The notes below the pieces were generated by a model, which ran no database searches, had not been told where the DNA came from, and saw nothing but the letters and a program-made list of their open reading frames with translations. Positions 27,267 through 36,100 of a stretch of DNA of 64,000 nucleotides are shown here, piece after piece (within the stretch, counting starts at the first letter, position 1; each line of letters starts with the position of its first letter). Origin of the DNA: Luteimonas granuli (lineage in GTDB: Bacteria; Pseudomonadota; Gammaproteobacteria; Xanthomonadales; Xanthomonadaceae); the NCBI RefSeq assembly GCF_007795095.1, contig NZ_CP042218.1:992001-1056000 (forward strand), written 5' to 3'. The position numbers and the translations under genes are program-made.

Positions 27267-28565
27267 ATGGACGTGTTGACGCGGATCGGCTTCGGCGTGT
27301 TCGGCCTGGCCGTGCTGGTCGGGATCACCTGGCTTTTCTCGAACAACAGGCGGCGGGTGGACTGGACGCTGGTCGGCACCGGCCTGGCCCTCCAGGTCGC
27401 GTTCGCGGCGCTGGTGCTGCTGGTCCCGGGCGGGCGCGAGGTCTTCGACTGGCTCGGACGTCTGTTCGTGCAGGTGCTGGCCTTCGTCAACGCCGGCTCG
27501 GAGTTCATCTTCGGCAACCTGATGGACGTCGGGACCTACGGCTTCATCTTCGCCTTCCAGGTGCTGCCGACGATCATCTTCTTCGCATCGCTGATGGCGG
27601 TGCTCTACCACCTGGGCGTGATGCAGTTCGTGGTCCGGATCATGGCCCTGGCGATCACCCGGGTGATGCGCGTGTCCGGCGCCGAGACCACAAGCGTCTG
27701 CGCCAGCGTGTTCATCGGCCAGACCGAGGCACCGCTGACCGTGCGCCCCTACATCTCGCGCATGACCGAATCCGAGCTGATCACGATGATGATCGGCGGC
27801 ATGGCGCACATCGCGGGCGGCGTGCTCGCGGCCTATGTGGGCATGCTGGGCGCCGGCGATCCCGGGCAGCAGGCGTTCTACGCCAAGCACCTGCTCGCCG
27901 CCTCGATCATGGCCGCGCCGGCGACCCTGGTGATCGCCAAGATCCTGATCCCCGAGACCGGTGAGCCGCTGACCCGCGGCACGGTGCGGATCGAGGTCGA
28001 GAAGACCACCAGCAACGTCATCGACGCCGCCGCCGCCGGCGCCGGCGACGGCCTGAAGCTGGCGCTCAACATCGGCGCCATGCTCCTGGCCTTCATCGCC
28101 CTGATCGCGATGATCAACGCGCCGCTGACCTGGCTGGGCGACGTGACCGGACTCTCGGCGGCGATCGGCAAGCCGACCGACCTCGCCGCGATCTTCGGCT
28201 ACGTGCTCGCGCCGGTGGCCTGGCTGATCGGCGTGCCCTGGGAAGACGCCGGCACCGTCGGTTCGCTGATCGGGCAGAAGGTGGTGATCAACGAATTCGT
28301 CGCCTACCTGCAGCTGGCGGACATCGTCAACGGACGCATGGAAGGCGTCACGCTGGGCGACGAGGGCCGCCTGATCGCGACCTATGCGCTGTGCGGCTTC
28401 GCCAACTTCAGCTCGATCGCGATCCAGATCGGCGGCATCGGCGGGCTGGCGCCCGACCGCCGCCAGGACCTGGCGCGCTTCGGCCTGCGCGCGGTGCTCG
28501 GCGGCACCATCGCCACGCTGATGACCGCGACCATCGCCGGCGTGCTGACGCACATCGGTGCCTGA
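27267..28565 (+). CDS. Concentrative nucleoside transporter (CNT/NupC family)
   Basis: 432 residues with about nine to ten membrane segments and the CNT gate and core motifs: 'NLMDVGTYGFIFAFQVLPTIIFF', 'ETTSVCASVFIGQTEAPL' (re-entrant loop), and 'GFANFSSIAIQIGGIG' near the C-terminus. These proteins import nucleosides with Na+ or H+. The stop is followed within 10 bp by a PfkB-family kinase, suggesting uptake followed by phosphorylation. Confidence 0.93.
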   Translation: MDVLTRIGFGVFGLAVLVGITWLFSNNRRRVDWTLVGTGLALQVAFAALVLLVPGGREVFDWLGRLFVQVLAFVNAGSEFIFGNLMDVGTYGFIFAFQVLPTIIFFASLMAVLYHLGVMQFVVRIMALAITRVMRVSGAETTSVCASVFIGQTEAPLTVRPYISRMTESELITMMIGGMAHIAGGVLAAYVGMLGAGDPGQQAFYAKHLLAASIMAAPATLVIAKILIPETGEPLTRGTVRIEVEKTTSNVIDAAAAGAGDGLKLALNIGAMLLAFIALIAMINAPLTWLGDVTGLSAAIGKPTDLAAIFGYVLAPVAWLIGVPWEDAGTVGSLIGQKVVINEFVAYLQLADIVNGRMEGVTLGDEGRLIATYALCGFANFSSIAIQIGGIGGLAPDRRQDLARFGLRAVLGGTIATLMTATIAGVLTHIGA

Positions 28566-28575
28566 GGAGCGGCAC

Positions 28576-29544
28576 GTGCCCCGCGTCGTCGTCGTCGGCT
28601 CCTTCAACGTCGACCACGCCTGGCACTGCGCGCAGCTGCCGCGCCCGGGCGAGACCCTGGCCGGCGAGTACGCGACCGGCGCCGGCGGCAAGGGGTTCAA
28701 CCAGGCGGTCGCCTCGGCCGCGGCCGGCGCTGCCACCACCTTCGTCTGTGCGCTCGGCGACGACGACGGCGGACGCCTTGCGCGGCGCCTGGCCGCCTCG
28801 CACGGCATCGACCTGCGCGCCCACCAGGCCGCGACCGCCACCGGAACCGCGGGCATCTTCGTCGATGCCGAAGGCGGCAACAGCATCGTCATCGGCGCCG
28901 GCGCCAACGCCGCGCTCACTCCGGCCTTCGTGGCCGCCCAGGGCGAGGCGATCGCGGCCGCCGACGTGGTGCTCGCGCAGCTGGAATCCCCGGTCGCCAC
29001 GGTGGTCGAGTCACTGCGCCTGGCGCGCGCCAGCGGCGCGCACACAGTGCTCAACCCGGCCCCGGCCAACGCCGCCTGCGCCCGGGAGCTGCTGCTGGTG
29101 ACCGAGGTGCTGACGCCCAACGAGACCGAGTTCGCCGCGCTGCTGGCATGCCACTGCGGGGATACCGTGGATCCCGCCGCGCTCGGCGGCATGGACGAAG
29201 CCGCCCTGCACCGGCTGTGCCGCATCCTGCTGCCGCGCGGCACCCTGGTGCTGACCCTCGGCGCCGCCGGCTGCTTCGTCTCGCACCGGGAGGACAACCT
29301 GCGCGGCGACTCCGTCCCGCACTACCGCTGCCCGGCCGCGCCGGCGCAGGTCGTGGACACCACCGGTGCCGGCGACGCGTTCAACGGCGCTCTCGCGGCC
29401 GGGCTCGCGCTCCATCCGCAGCGTCCGTTCGCGGCAGTCGTGCGCCAGGCGACGCGCTTCGCCGCGCTCTCCACCGAGCGACCGGGTGCGTCCTCGGCGA
29501 TGCCCTCGGCAAGCGAGGTCGAAGCCCGCTACGGCCCCGACTGA
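28576..29544 (+). CDS. PfkB family carbohydrate/nucleoside kinase (ribokinase-like)
   Basis: 322 residues from GTG 28576, which has GAGGAG six bases upstream; an earlier GTG at 28558 overlaps the transporter stop and adds six unlikely residues. The glycine-rich N-terminal lid motif 'GAGGKGFNQA' and the C-terminal PfkB signature 'DTTGAGDAFNG' (catalytic base Asp267) are intact. Ribokinase and nucleoside (inosine/adenosine) kinases share this fold. The coupling to a CNT nucleoside transporter favours a nucleoside or ribose substrate, but this is inference. Confidence 0.88.
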   Translation: MPRVVVVGSFNVDHAWHCAQLPRPGETLAGEYATGAGGKGFNQAVASAAAGAATTFVCALGDDDGGRLARRLAASHGIDLRAHQAATATGTAGIFVDAEGGNSIVIGAGANAALTPAFVAAQGEAIAAADVVLAQLESPVATVVESLRLARASGAHTVLNPAPANAACARELLLVTEVLTPNETEFAALLACHCGDTVDPAALGGMDEAALHRLCRILLPRGTLVLTLGAAGCFVSHREDNLRGDSVPHYRCPAAPAQVVDTTGAGDAFNGALAAGLALHPQRPFAAVVRQATRFAALSTERPGASSAMPSASEVEARYGPD

Positions 29545-29590
29545 GCGGCGTCCGCGACCGCCGCCACGTGCGATCGGCGACAATGCCGAC

Positions 29591-30583
29591 ATGCGGATCG
29601 GCCCACACACCATCGAACCGGCGGTGATCCTCGCGCCCATGGCCGGCGTCACCGACAAGCCGTTCCGGCTGCTGTGCAAGCAGCTCGGCGCGGGCCTGGC
29701 CGTGTCCGAGATGACCACCAGCGACTCGCGCTTCTGGAACACGACCAAGTCGCTGCGGCGCATGGACCACGCCGGGGAGCCCGACCCGGTCAGCGTCCAG
29801 ATCGCCGGCACCGTGCCGGAGCAGCTGGCCGAGGCCGCGCGCCACAACGCCGGCCAGGGCGCGCAGCTGATCGACATCAACATGGGTTGCCCGGCGAAGA
29901 AGGTCTGCAGCACCTGGGCCGGCTCGGCGCTGATGCGCGACGAGGCGCTGGTGGCGCGCATCCTCGCGGCGGTGGTTGCCTCGGTGGACGTGCCGGTCAC
30001 ACTCAAGATCCGCACCGGCTGGGCCGCCGGGCAGCGCAACGCGCTGGCGATCGCGCGCATCGCCGAGGACAGCGGCATCGCCGCGCTGGCCATCCACGGC
30101 CGCACCCGCGACCAGCACTACGCCGGCGAGGCCGAATACGACACCATCGCCGAGGTCAAGTCGCGGCTGCGCATCCCTGTGATCGCCAATGGCGACATCG
30201 ACTCGCCGGAACGGGCGCTGGCCGTGCTGCGGCACACCGGCGCCGACGCGGTGATGATCGGGCGCGCGGCGCAGGGCCGGCCGTGGATCTTCCGCGAGAT
30301 CGCGCACTTCCTGGCCACCGGCGAGCGCCTTCCGCCGCCCTCGCCGGCCGAGGTCCGCGACATCCTCATCGGCCATCTGCAGGCGCTGCACGAATTCCAC
30401 GGTGAGCCGGCCGGCGTGCGCATCGCGCGCAAGCATCTGGGCTGGTACGCGAAGGACCGGCCCGAAAACGCCGCCTTCCGCGCCGTGGTCAACCGGGCGG
30501 AAACCGCGCGCGCCCAGCTCGACCTGACCCGCGACTACTTCGACGCGCTGTCGGCGGGCGAGGCCCTGCGCACGGCCGCCTGA
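29591..30583 (+). CDS. dusB: tRNA-dihydrouridine synthase B
   Basis: 330 residues. FMN-dependent TIM barrel with 'LAPMAGVTDKPFRLLCKQLG' at the start, the catalytic cysteine Cys100 in 'INMGCPAKKVC', 'KIRTGW', 'IHGRTRDQHYAG', 'IANGDID' and 'GRAAQGRPWIF'. The K-K-V-C form after NMGCP and the overall pattern fit DusB (NifR3) rather than DusA or DusC. It reduces specific uridines in the tRNA D-loop. In many Gammaproteobacteria dusB precedes fis, but here it is followed by repeat locus B. Confidence 0.93.
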   Translation: MRIGPHTIEPAVILAPMAGVTDKPFRLLCKQLGAGLAVSEMTTSDSRFWNTTKSLRRMDHAGEPDPVSVQIAGTVPEQLAEAARHNAGQGAQLIDINMGCPAKKVCSTWAGSALMRDEALVARILAAVVASVDVPVTLKIRTGWAAGQRNALAIARIAEDSGIAALAIHGRTRDQHYAGEAEYDTIAEVKSRLRIPVIANGDIDSPERALAVLRHTGADAVMIGRAAQGRPWIFREIAHFLATGERLPPPSPAEVRDILIGHLQALHEFHGEPAGVRIARKHLGWYAKDRPENAAFRAVVNRAETARAQLDLTRDYFDALSAGEALRTAA

Positions 30584-30668
30584 GCGCGGCTGCCGGAAAA
30601 AAGGTTCTTCTCCCAACTCCGGGGCGATGGTGTCGCGTCCCTGGGTTGCTCCGCTGTGACTCCGCGCT

Positions 30669-30784
30669 GCCCGTCCCGCGTGCAGGGGGTGTGCTCCCCC
30701 GGCAGTCTCCGCGTCCTGCTGCCACTGCCGGCCGCCGGCCATCCATGGCCGGCTGTCCGCACACCCCCTGCACGCGGGACGGGC
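30669..30784 (-). repeat. Type-1 hairpin of locus B
   Basis: Perfect 26-bp inverted arms (30669-30694 and 30759-30784). Relative to locus C both arms carry GCGTGCAG/CTGCACGC in place of GCGCACAG/CTGTGCGC, so pairing is kept. The 64-bp interior is the reverse complement of the locus C interior. Confidence 0.9.
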
Positions 30785-30974
30785 TCCAGCGCTCTCGGGC
30801 TTCGGAACGGAAATCACGAGCAGAAGCAAGAGCGGTCACGCGCTCGTTGCGCCGCTCCTGCATGACGACCGAACCGCCTTCGGCATCGACCTCGACATCG
30901 ACTTGTCTCGACGTCGCGTCGCCGTCGCCGTTGCTGTTGCCCTTGCTCTCCTCCAGACCGCGACCAGAGATCGG

Positions 30975-31090
30975 GCCCGCCGCGGAGGCAGGGGGGATGC
31001 CCAGAGCCGGCCATGGATGGCCGGCGGCCGGATTCGGTAGCAGGACGCGCACGCTTCCGGCTGGGCATCCCCCCTGCCTCCGCGGTGGGC
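30975..31090 (+). repeat. Type-2 hairpin of locus B
   Basis: 30-bp arms (30975-31004 and 31061-31090) with one mismatch, built on GGAGGCAGGGGGGATGCCC. The interior shares the GGCCATGGATGGCCGGCGG palindrome of type 1 but has different sides. Confidence 0.9.
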
Positions 31091-31174
31091 TGCGACCAAC
31101 TCACCGGAGCGGCGGCCCCGGCCTCCGCGGCGGGCGGCGCGAACCTCGACGGAGCGTCCCTCACTTGGGAGATG

Positions 31175-31201
31175 AAAAAAAAATCCCAGGGCGTGCCCGG
31201 G
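31175..31201 (-). terminator. Terminator of the nitroreductase gene
   Basis: Minus strand: CCCGGGCACGCCCTGGG (plus 31185-31201) folds with a six-pair stem and is followed by A and nine T (plus 31175-31183). The left end of repeat locus B lies directly beyond the T-tract. Confidence 0.8.
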
Positions 31202-31228
31202 TTCCCGGGTGTCGTCCGCCGTGGGTCG

Positions 31229-31828
31229 TCAGGCGACGACCCTGAAGCGGTCGGCGTCGTCCATGAACGTCTTTTCGGCGAACGGAGCCTCGTTGGAACC
31301 GAAGGGCATCTGCGCGCGCAGCTTCCAGCTCTCCGGGATGTCCCATTCCCTGCGCACGGCCTCGTCCACGACCGGGTTGTAGTGCTGCAGGCTGGCGCCG
31401 ATGCCGGCCTCGGCCAGCGCCGTCCATGTCGCCACCTGGGCGATGCCGGAGGACTGCTCCGACCAGACCGGGAAGTTGTCCGCATACAGCGCGAAGTTCT
31501 CCTGCAGGCCCTTCACCACGCTCTGGTCCTCGTAGAACAGCACGGTGCCGACGCCGGCCGCGAACGACGCCAGCTTGGACTCGGTGGCCGCGAACCCGTC
31601 GGCCGGCACCAGCGGAAGCAGCGCCTCACGGGTCAGCCCCCAGAACTTCTCGCTCTGCGCACCGAACAGGATCACCGCGCGCGAGGACTGCGAATTGAAC
31701 GAGGACGGGCTGAGGCGGATGGCCTCCTTGATCAGGGCTTCGATCTCGGCCTGCGACTGCCGGACCTGCCTGCCGAGGCTGTACTGGCTGCGCCGCTTGC
31801 GCAGGGACTGGATGACGGGGTTGCTCAT
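31229..31828 (-). CDS. Nitroreductase family protein
   Basis: 199 residues. FMN-binding nitroreductase fold of the short YfkO/HBN1-like type: 'LRKRRSQYSLG' with the N-terminal Arg pair that binds the FMN phosphate, 'AIRLSPSSFNSQSSRAVIL', 'GIGASLQHYNP' and C-terminal 'MPFGSNEAPFAEK'. Members use NAD(P)H to reduce nitro or quinone compounds; the physiological substrate is unknown. The ATG is preceded by GGAGAG. A minus-strand -10-like TATACT (plus about 31886-31891) lies in the 223-bp gap shared with the divergent small exported protein. Confidence 0.9.
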   Translation of the reverse strand: MSNPVIQSLRKRRSQYSLGRQVRQSQAEIEALIKEAIRLSPSSFNSQSSRAVILFGAQSEKFWGLTREALLPLVPADGFAATESKLASFAAGVGTVLFYEDQSVVKGLQENFALYADNFPVWSEQSSGIAQVATWTALAEAGIGASLQHYNPVVDEAVRREWDIPESWKLRAQMPFGSNEAPFAEKTFMDDADRFRVVA

Positions 31829-32051
31829 GCTGGCTCTCCGGTGGGTTCAAAAGTGGATGAGCACATGGTATTGAACGCAAAACAGCAGTATATCGACGCC
31901 AGAATCACTGATTGTTCCAACAAGGGAATAAATGAAAAGCGCCGAGTCCCTGCGCGACCGGGTTCAGCGGCGACCGTGTAATCGCCGGCGGCGGATGCCG
32001 AATACATGGGTGCCGGCAGAGAACGGCACACCCTTACAGAGGAACACCGCC

Positions 32052-32414
32052 ATGAACGCCAGACTGGCCACGCTCGCAGTGCTGTCCGCCCTCGCCCTTC
32101 CCGCGGCGGCCCAGGAGGATCTGAGGATCGTCGTCAACGCGCCTCCCGTTTTCGTGACGCCACAGCAGCTCGCCGCCGAGACCGGGCTCAGCGAACGCCA
32201 GGTGCGCATGATGGTCGGGGCGCACAGCGGTTCCCCCGAGTACCGTGTCAACTTCCTCCGCACCGACAAGCAGTTCCGCCAGGCGCTGGGCGCCAAGCGC
32301 TACAACGACCTGGTGGCCGGACGCCCGATCCCGCTGTACCGCCAGGGCGGCGACGCGACCCCGGCGCGCACGCTGGTCGCCGACGTGGCCGAGGGGGAGG
32401 ATGATCCCCGCTGA
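32052..32414 (+). CDS. Small exported protein of unknown function
   Basis: 120 residues with a signal peptide (1-21, cleavage after 'LPAAAQ'). The mature part includes 'TPQQLAAETGLSERQVRMMVGAHSG', which reads like a short helix-turn-helix-type helical segment, and 'DKQFRQALGAKRYNDLVAGRPI'. I do not recognise the family. ATG 32052 follows AGAGGAACACC. The gene precedes the sigma-factor gene by 70 bp and could share its transcript. Confidence 0.75.
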   Translation: MNARLATLAVLSALALPAAAQEDLRIVVNAPPVFVTPQQLAAETGLSERQVRMMVGAHSGSPEYRVNFLRTDKQFRQALGAKRYNDLVAGRPIPLYRQGGDATPARTLVADVAEGEDDPR

Positions 32415-32484
32415 ACCGTTGCGCGGCACCGGGTGGCCGCCCGCCGCGGCCCCCCGGCGTTGGTCCTGACGAGGATGGACAGCA

Positions 32485-33172
32485 ATGAGCCAGTTCCGGA
32501 CCACCCGCTGGAGCCTGATCGCGGCGGCCCGCGATGATCCGGCTCGCGCGCACGTGGCGCTGGAGGAGCTTTGCAAGGCCTATCGCCCGCCGGTCCTGGC
32601 CTACCTGCGACGCTGCGGCCACGCCGACGCGGGAGGACCTTGCCCAGGCCTTCTTCCTCGGCGTGCTCGAGCGCGGGTGGTATCCGCAGGCGGATCCCGA
32701 CCGCGGCCGCTTCCGCAATCTGTTGCTGACCGCGCTGCGTCGCTTCGTCGCCGACCGGCAGGCACAGGCCCATGCCTTGAAACGGTATGCCGCGCACCTG
32801 GATACACAGGTCGTCGCGGAGCTGCCCGACGATGCCCCGGGGCCCGAGGACGCCTTCACCCGGGCCTGGCTGGAGACCGTGGTGGCCCGCGCGACGCGGC
32901 GGCTGCAGCGGGAGTGGGCCGAACACGGCAGACAGGCGCAGTACGCCCTGCTGGCGCCGCTGCTGGTTGAACGGGCGGACGGACATGAACTCCGCCAGCT
33001 GGCCGAACGCACCGGCGTGCGCGGCAACACCCTGGCGGTGCAGGCGCACAGGATGCGCCAACGCCTGAGGCAGCTGGTGCGGCTGGAACTGTTGGCGACG
33101 GTCCGCGATCCGGACCAGCTCGAGGAGGAGCTGCTCGAGCTCCGCCGCGCGCTGGGCGAGCGGACGCGGTGA
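32485..33172 (+). pseudogene. ECF-type RNA polymerase sigma factor, interrupted by a +1 frameshift
   Basis: The N-terminal 49 residues from ATG 32485 ('FRTTRWSLIAAARDD', 'LAYLRRCGHADA') carry the start of sigma region 2. The next frame continues 'EDLAQAFFLGVLERGW', the rest of region 2, and then region 4 ('ELRQLAERTGVRGNTLAVQAHRMRQRLR'). Removing one G of the GGG at 32631-32633 yields a continuous protein of about 228 residues. The 3' end overlaps the kinase GTG by GTGA. The 'TRWSLI' start and the kinase partner resemble the ECF43-like group, in which a Ser/Thr kinase activates the sigma factor by phosphorylation. As written the protein is truncated. Confidence 0.82.
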
Positions 33173-36100
33173 CCGGGAGCGACGGCAAGGCCACGGACAA
33201 TCCGTCCGCCGCTGCGCGGACCAGGCTGGCACGAGTGGCGCTCGGGCCGAGCACGCATGTCCGTGCCGGCTCCGGCGACAGCGACGGCACCTGTCCCTCC
33301 GGCGACGGCAGCGTCGGGCTCGAACTCGATCTCGACGATCCTGCACAGCGCGAGTTCGGCGACTACGAGCTCAGGGAGCCGATCGGCCGCGGTGGAATGG
33401 GCATGGTATACCGCGCGCACCAGCGGTCGCTCGACCGCCCGGTGGCGATCAAGCTGCTCGTGGACGGCGCCTGGGCGACCCCCGACTTCATCGATGCCCT
33501 CCGCCGCGAGGCGCGCAACGCCGCCCGTCTGCAGCATCCGAGCATCGTCACCATCTACGACTTCGGCGAACACGGGGACCTGGTCTACTACGCGATGGCC
33601 CTGGTCGACGGCGAAAGCCTCGCGCAGCGCCTCGCCCGGACCGGCCCGCTGCCGCCGCGCGAGGCCGCCGCCTGCCTGCGCACCGTGGCCGAGGCGGTGG
33701 ACTACGCCCACCGTCTGGGCGTTCTGCACCTGGACCTGAAACCGGCCAACGTGATCCTCGCCGCCGACGGCGTGCCGCGGATCACCGATTTCGGCCTGGC
33801 GCGCCGCGTCGACCACCCGCAGGCCGTGGCCGACGACAGCATCGCCGGCACGCCCGGCTACATGGCGCCCGAACAACTGGTGCCCGGGAACGTGCTGGGG
33901 CCGGCCGCCGACGTCTGGGGCCTGGGGGCCACCCTGTACGAAGCGCTGACCGGCCACGCTCCGTTCGAACGCAGCGGCATGCGCACGCTGGAGTCGATGC
34001 GCCGGCGCGGGCAGGTGCGCAATCCGCGCCGCTACCGTCCAAAGCTCTCCCGGGACCTCGAAGCGATCTGCCTCAGGTGTCTGCAGGTGGATCCCGGTCT
34101 GCGCTATCCCAGCGCACGTGCACTGGCCGACGACCTCGGCCGCTTCCTCGAGGGCCGGCAGGTCAACGTGCGGCCGCTGGGCCTGGTGCCGCGCACCCTG
34201 CGCTGGGCGCGCCGCGAACGCAGGCTGGCGGCGATCTCGCTGCTTGCGGTGGTCGCGCTGGCGACAGGCCTGGTGGCCACCAACCACCTGCGCCGCGTCG
34301 CCGAGGACAGCGCCGCCAGCGCGCGCGAGAACCTCTGGGCGCAGCGGCACGAAACCGCCTGGCGGCTGCTCCAGGAGGGACGCGATTACCAGGTGCTGCC
34401 GTTGCTGGCGGCGAACCTCGCCGAACAGGAGCAGGCCGGCGCGACCCGGGCGGCGCACTCCGAACGCCTGCGCCTGCAGCTGATCCGGACGCAGGCCCCC
34501 ATGCTGCTGGCGGTGATCGACGCGGGTGAACCGGTGCACGCCCTCGCCCTGAGCGACGACGGCCGGCATGTGGCGCTGGGCCTCGGCGAGAACCGGGTCG
34601 CGCTGTACTCCATCGCGGACGGCACGCGCCTGTGGCAGGTGGACCTGGGCCCGGAGGCGGGCCTCGACGGAGACTCGCAGCTGCGCCATCTCCGCTTCAC
34701 GCCGGACCACCGGTGGCTGCTGGTGACCGAGCACGCACCGCTGGTCCACCACCTCCCGGGGGCCTCCACCCACCGCCTGGCGGTGGCGGACGGCCAACGG
34801 ACCATCGCCCCCGACCGGCCCGGTCTCGAAGGCGCGACTTACCAGGCATGGAGCCCTGACGGCCGCCACGTACTGCTGAGCGACCGCCGCGGCTGGATGC
34901 AGATGTTCGAGGCCGCGGGCTGGCGGCCGCTCGGCCCGAAGCGACTGGTCCCGATCGCCCGGCACCACGACTGGCTCATCGCACCCGGCACCGCCTTCGT
35001 GGCCATGATCGACGGCACCAGCGGTCTGCACATCCTGGACCCGCACACGCTGGCCGCACGCCACACGCTGGCTCCCGGGCCGGAGAGCGACCGGTTCCGC
35101 GCATGGGCGGTCAGCCCGGATGCACGCCATCTCGCCCTGGGACGGATGTCGGGCGAAGTCATGCTCATGGATCCACGCGACGGGAGCACGCGCGTCCTGC
35201 TGCCCGGGATCGCGCGTCCGGCCTGGCTGACGTTCTCCGCCGACGGGACGAAGCTGGCCGCCAGCTTCGCCAGCGGAGACTTCCTGATCCTCGGTGTCCC
35301 GGACGGTCGGATCGTGGGGCGGGTCCGCGACGACAATCCGCTCTGGGGCCACCAGTTCGACTGCGGCGACGGCCCCGCCCGGCCACAGGAGACCTGCCTC
35401 GCGCTGCTGATGGAGTTCGACCGCATCCGGATCTGGTCGACCCCTTCGGAAACCCGCGAGGGCGGCAGTCCGGCGCAGGTCAGCCAGGTGGCACCCGAAA
35501 TCACCCATCCGTCGTTCCTGCCGCGCTTCGCCAGCATGTTCGACCGGCGGCGCGGACTGCTCGCCACCGGCGGACAGGACGGCAGCCTGCGGCTGTGGCG
35601 ACTGCCGCCGACGCCGCTCCTGCCATGGCCGGCGCCGACCCGACAGGAAGCACCGCTGGCCTTCGACGGCCAGCACGTGGTCACGATCGACGGCGGGCGC
35701 CTGCAGGTGTTCGACGTGGCCACCGGCCGGGCCGCATCGCCGCCGATGCCGCTGCCGGACGTCGCAGGCTTCGCCGTCCTGACCGGCGACGGCCGCGGTC
35801 TCGTGGCGAGCAGCGGCCACGAACTCCACGTCTTCGACTGGCGCGAAGGGAGGCTTCGCTTTCCACCGATCGCCCTGGGTGGCAGCCCCAGCGACCTGGC
35901 CTTCGCGCCCGACGGCTCGGCCGTGGTCGCGCGCTGGCTGGACGCCGCGGCGGAGGACGGTACGGGGACGCTGCGGGCCTGGTCGCTGATCGACGGCCAC
36001 GCGCTCGGCCCCTCCACGCCGCAACCGTTCACGGCCGCGCGCGTGATCGAAGGCGGCCGCCTGCTGCTCGACGCGCCCGGAGCGACGATGCTGTTCGACC

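Larger units (their letters stand above)
30597..31180 (-). repeat. Repeat locus B: composite element (type-1 plus type-2 hairpins), inverted relative to loci A and C
   Basis: It begins with AAAAAAGGTTCTTCTCC (30597-30613), the reverse complement of the right end of loci A and C. It contains a type-1 hairpin (30669-30784), a spacer of Asp/Ser-codon-like repeats, a type-2 hairpin (30975-31090), then the left-end module. That module ends against the nine-T tract of the nitroreductase terminator. As a whole it is the reverse complement of locus C (type-2 then type-1). It fills the gap between dusB and nitroreductase; no gene is supported in it. Confidence 0.85.
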
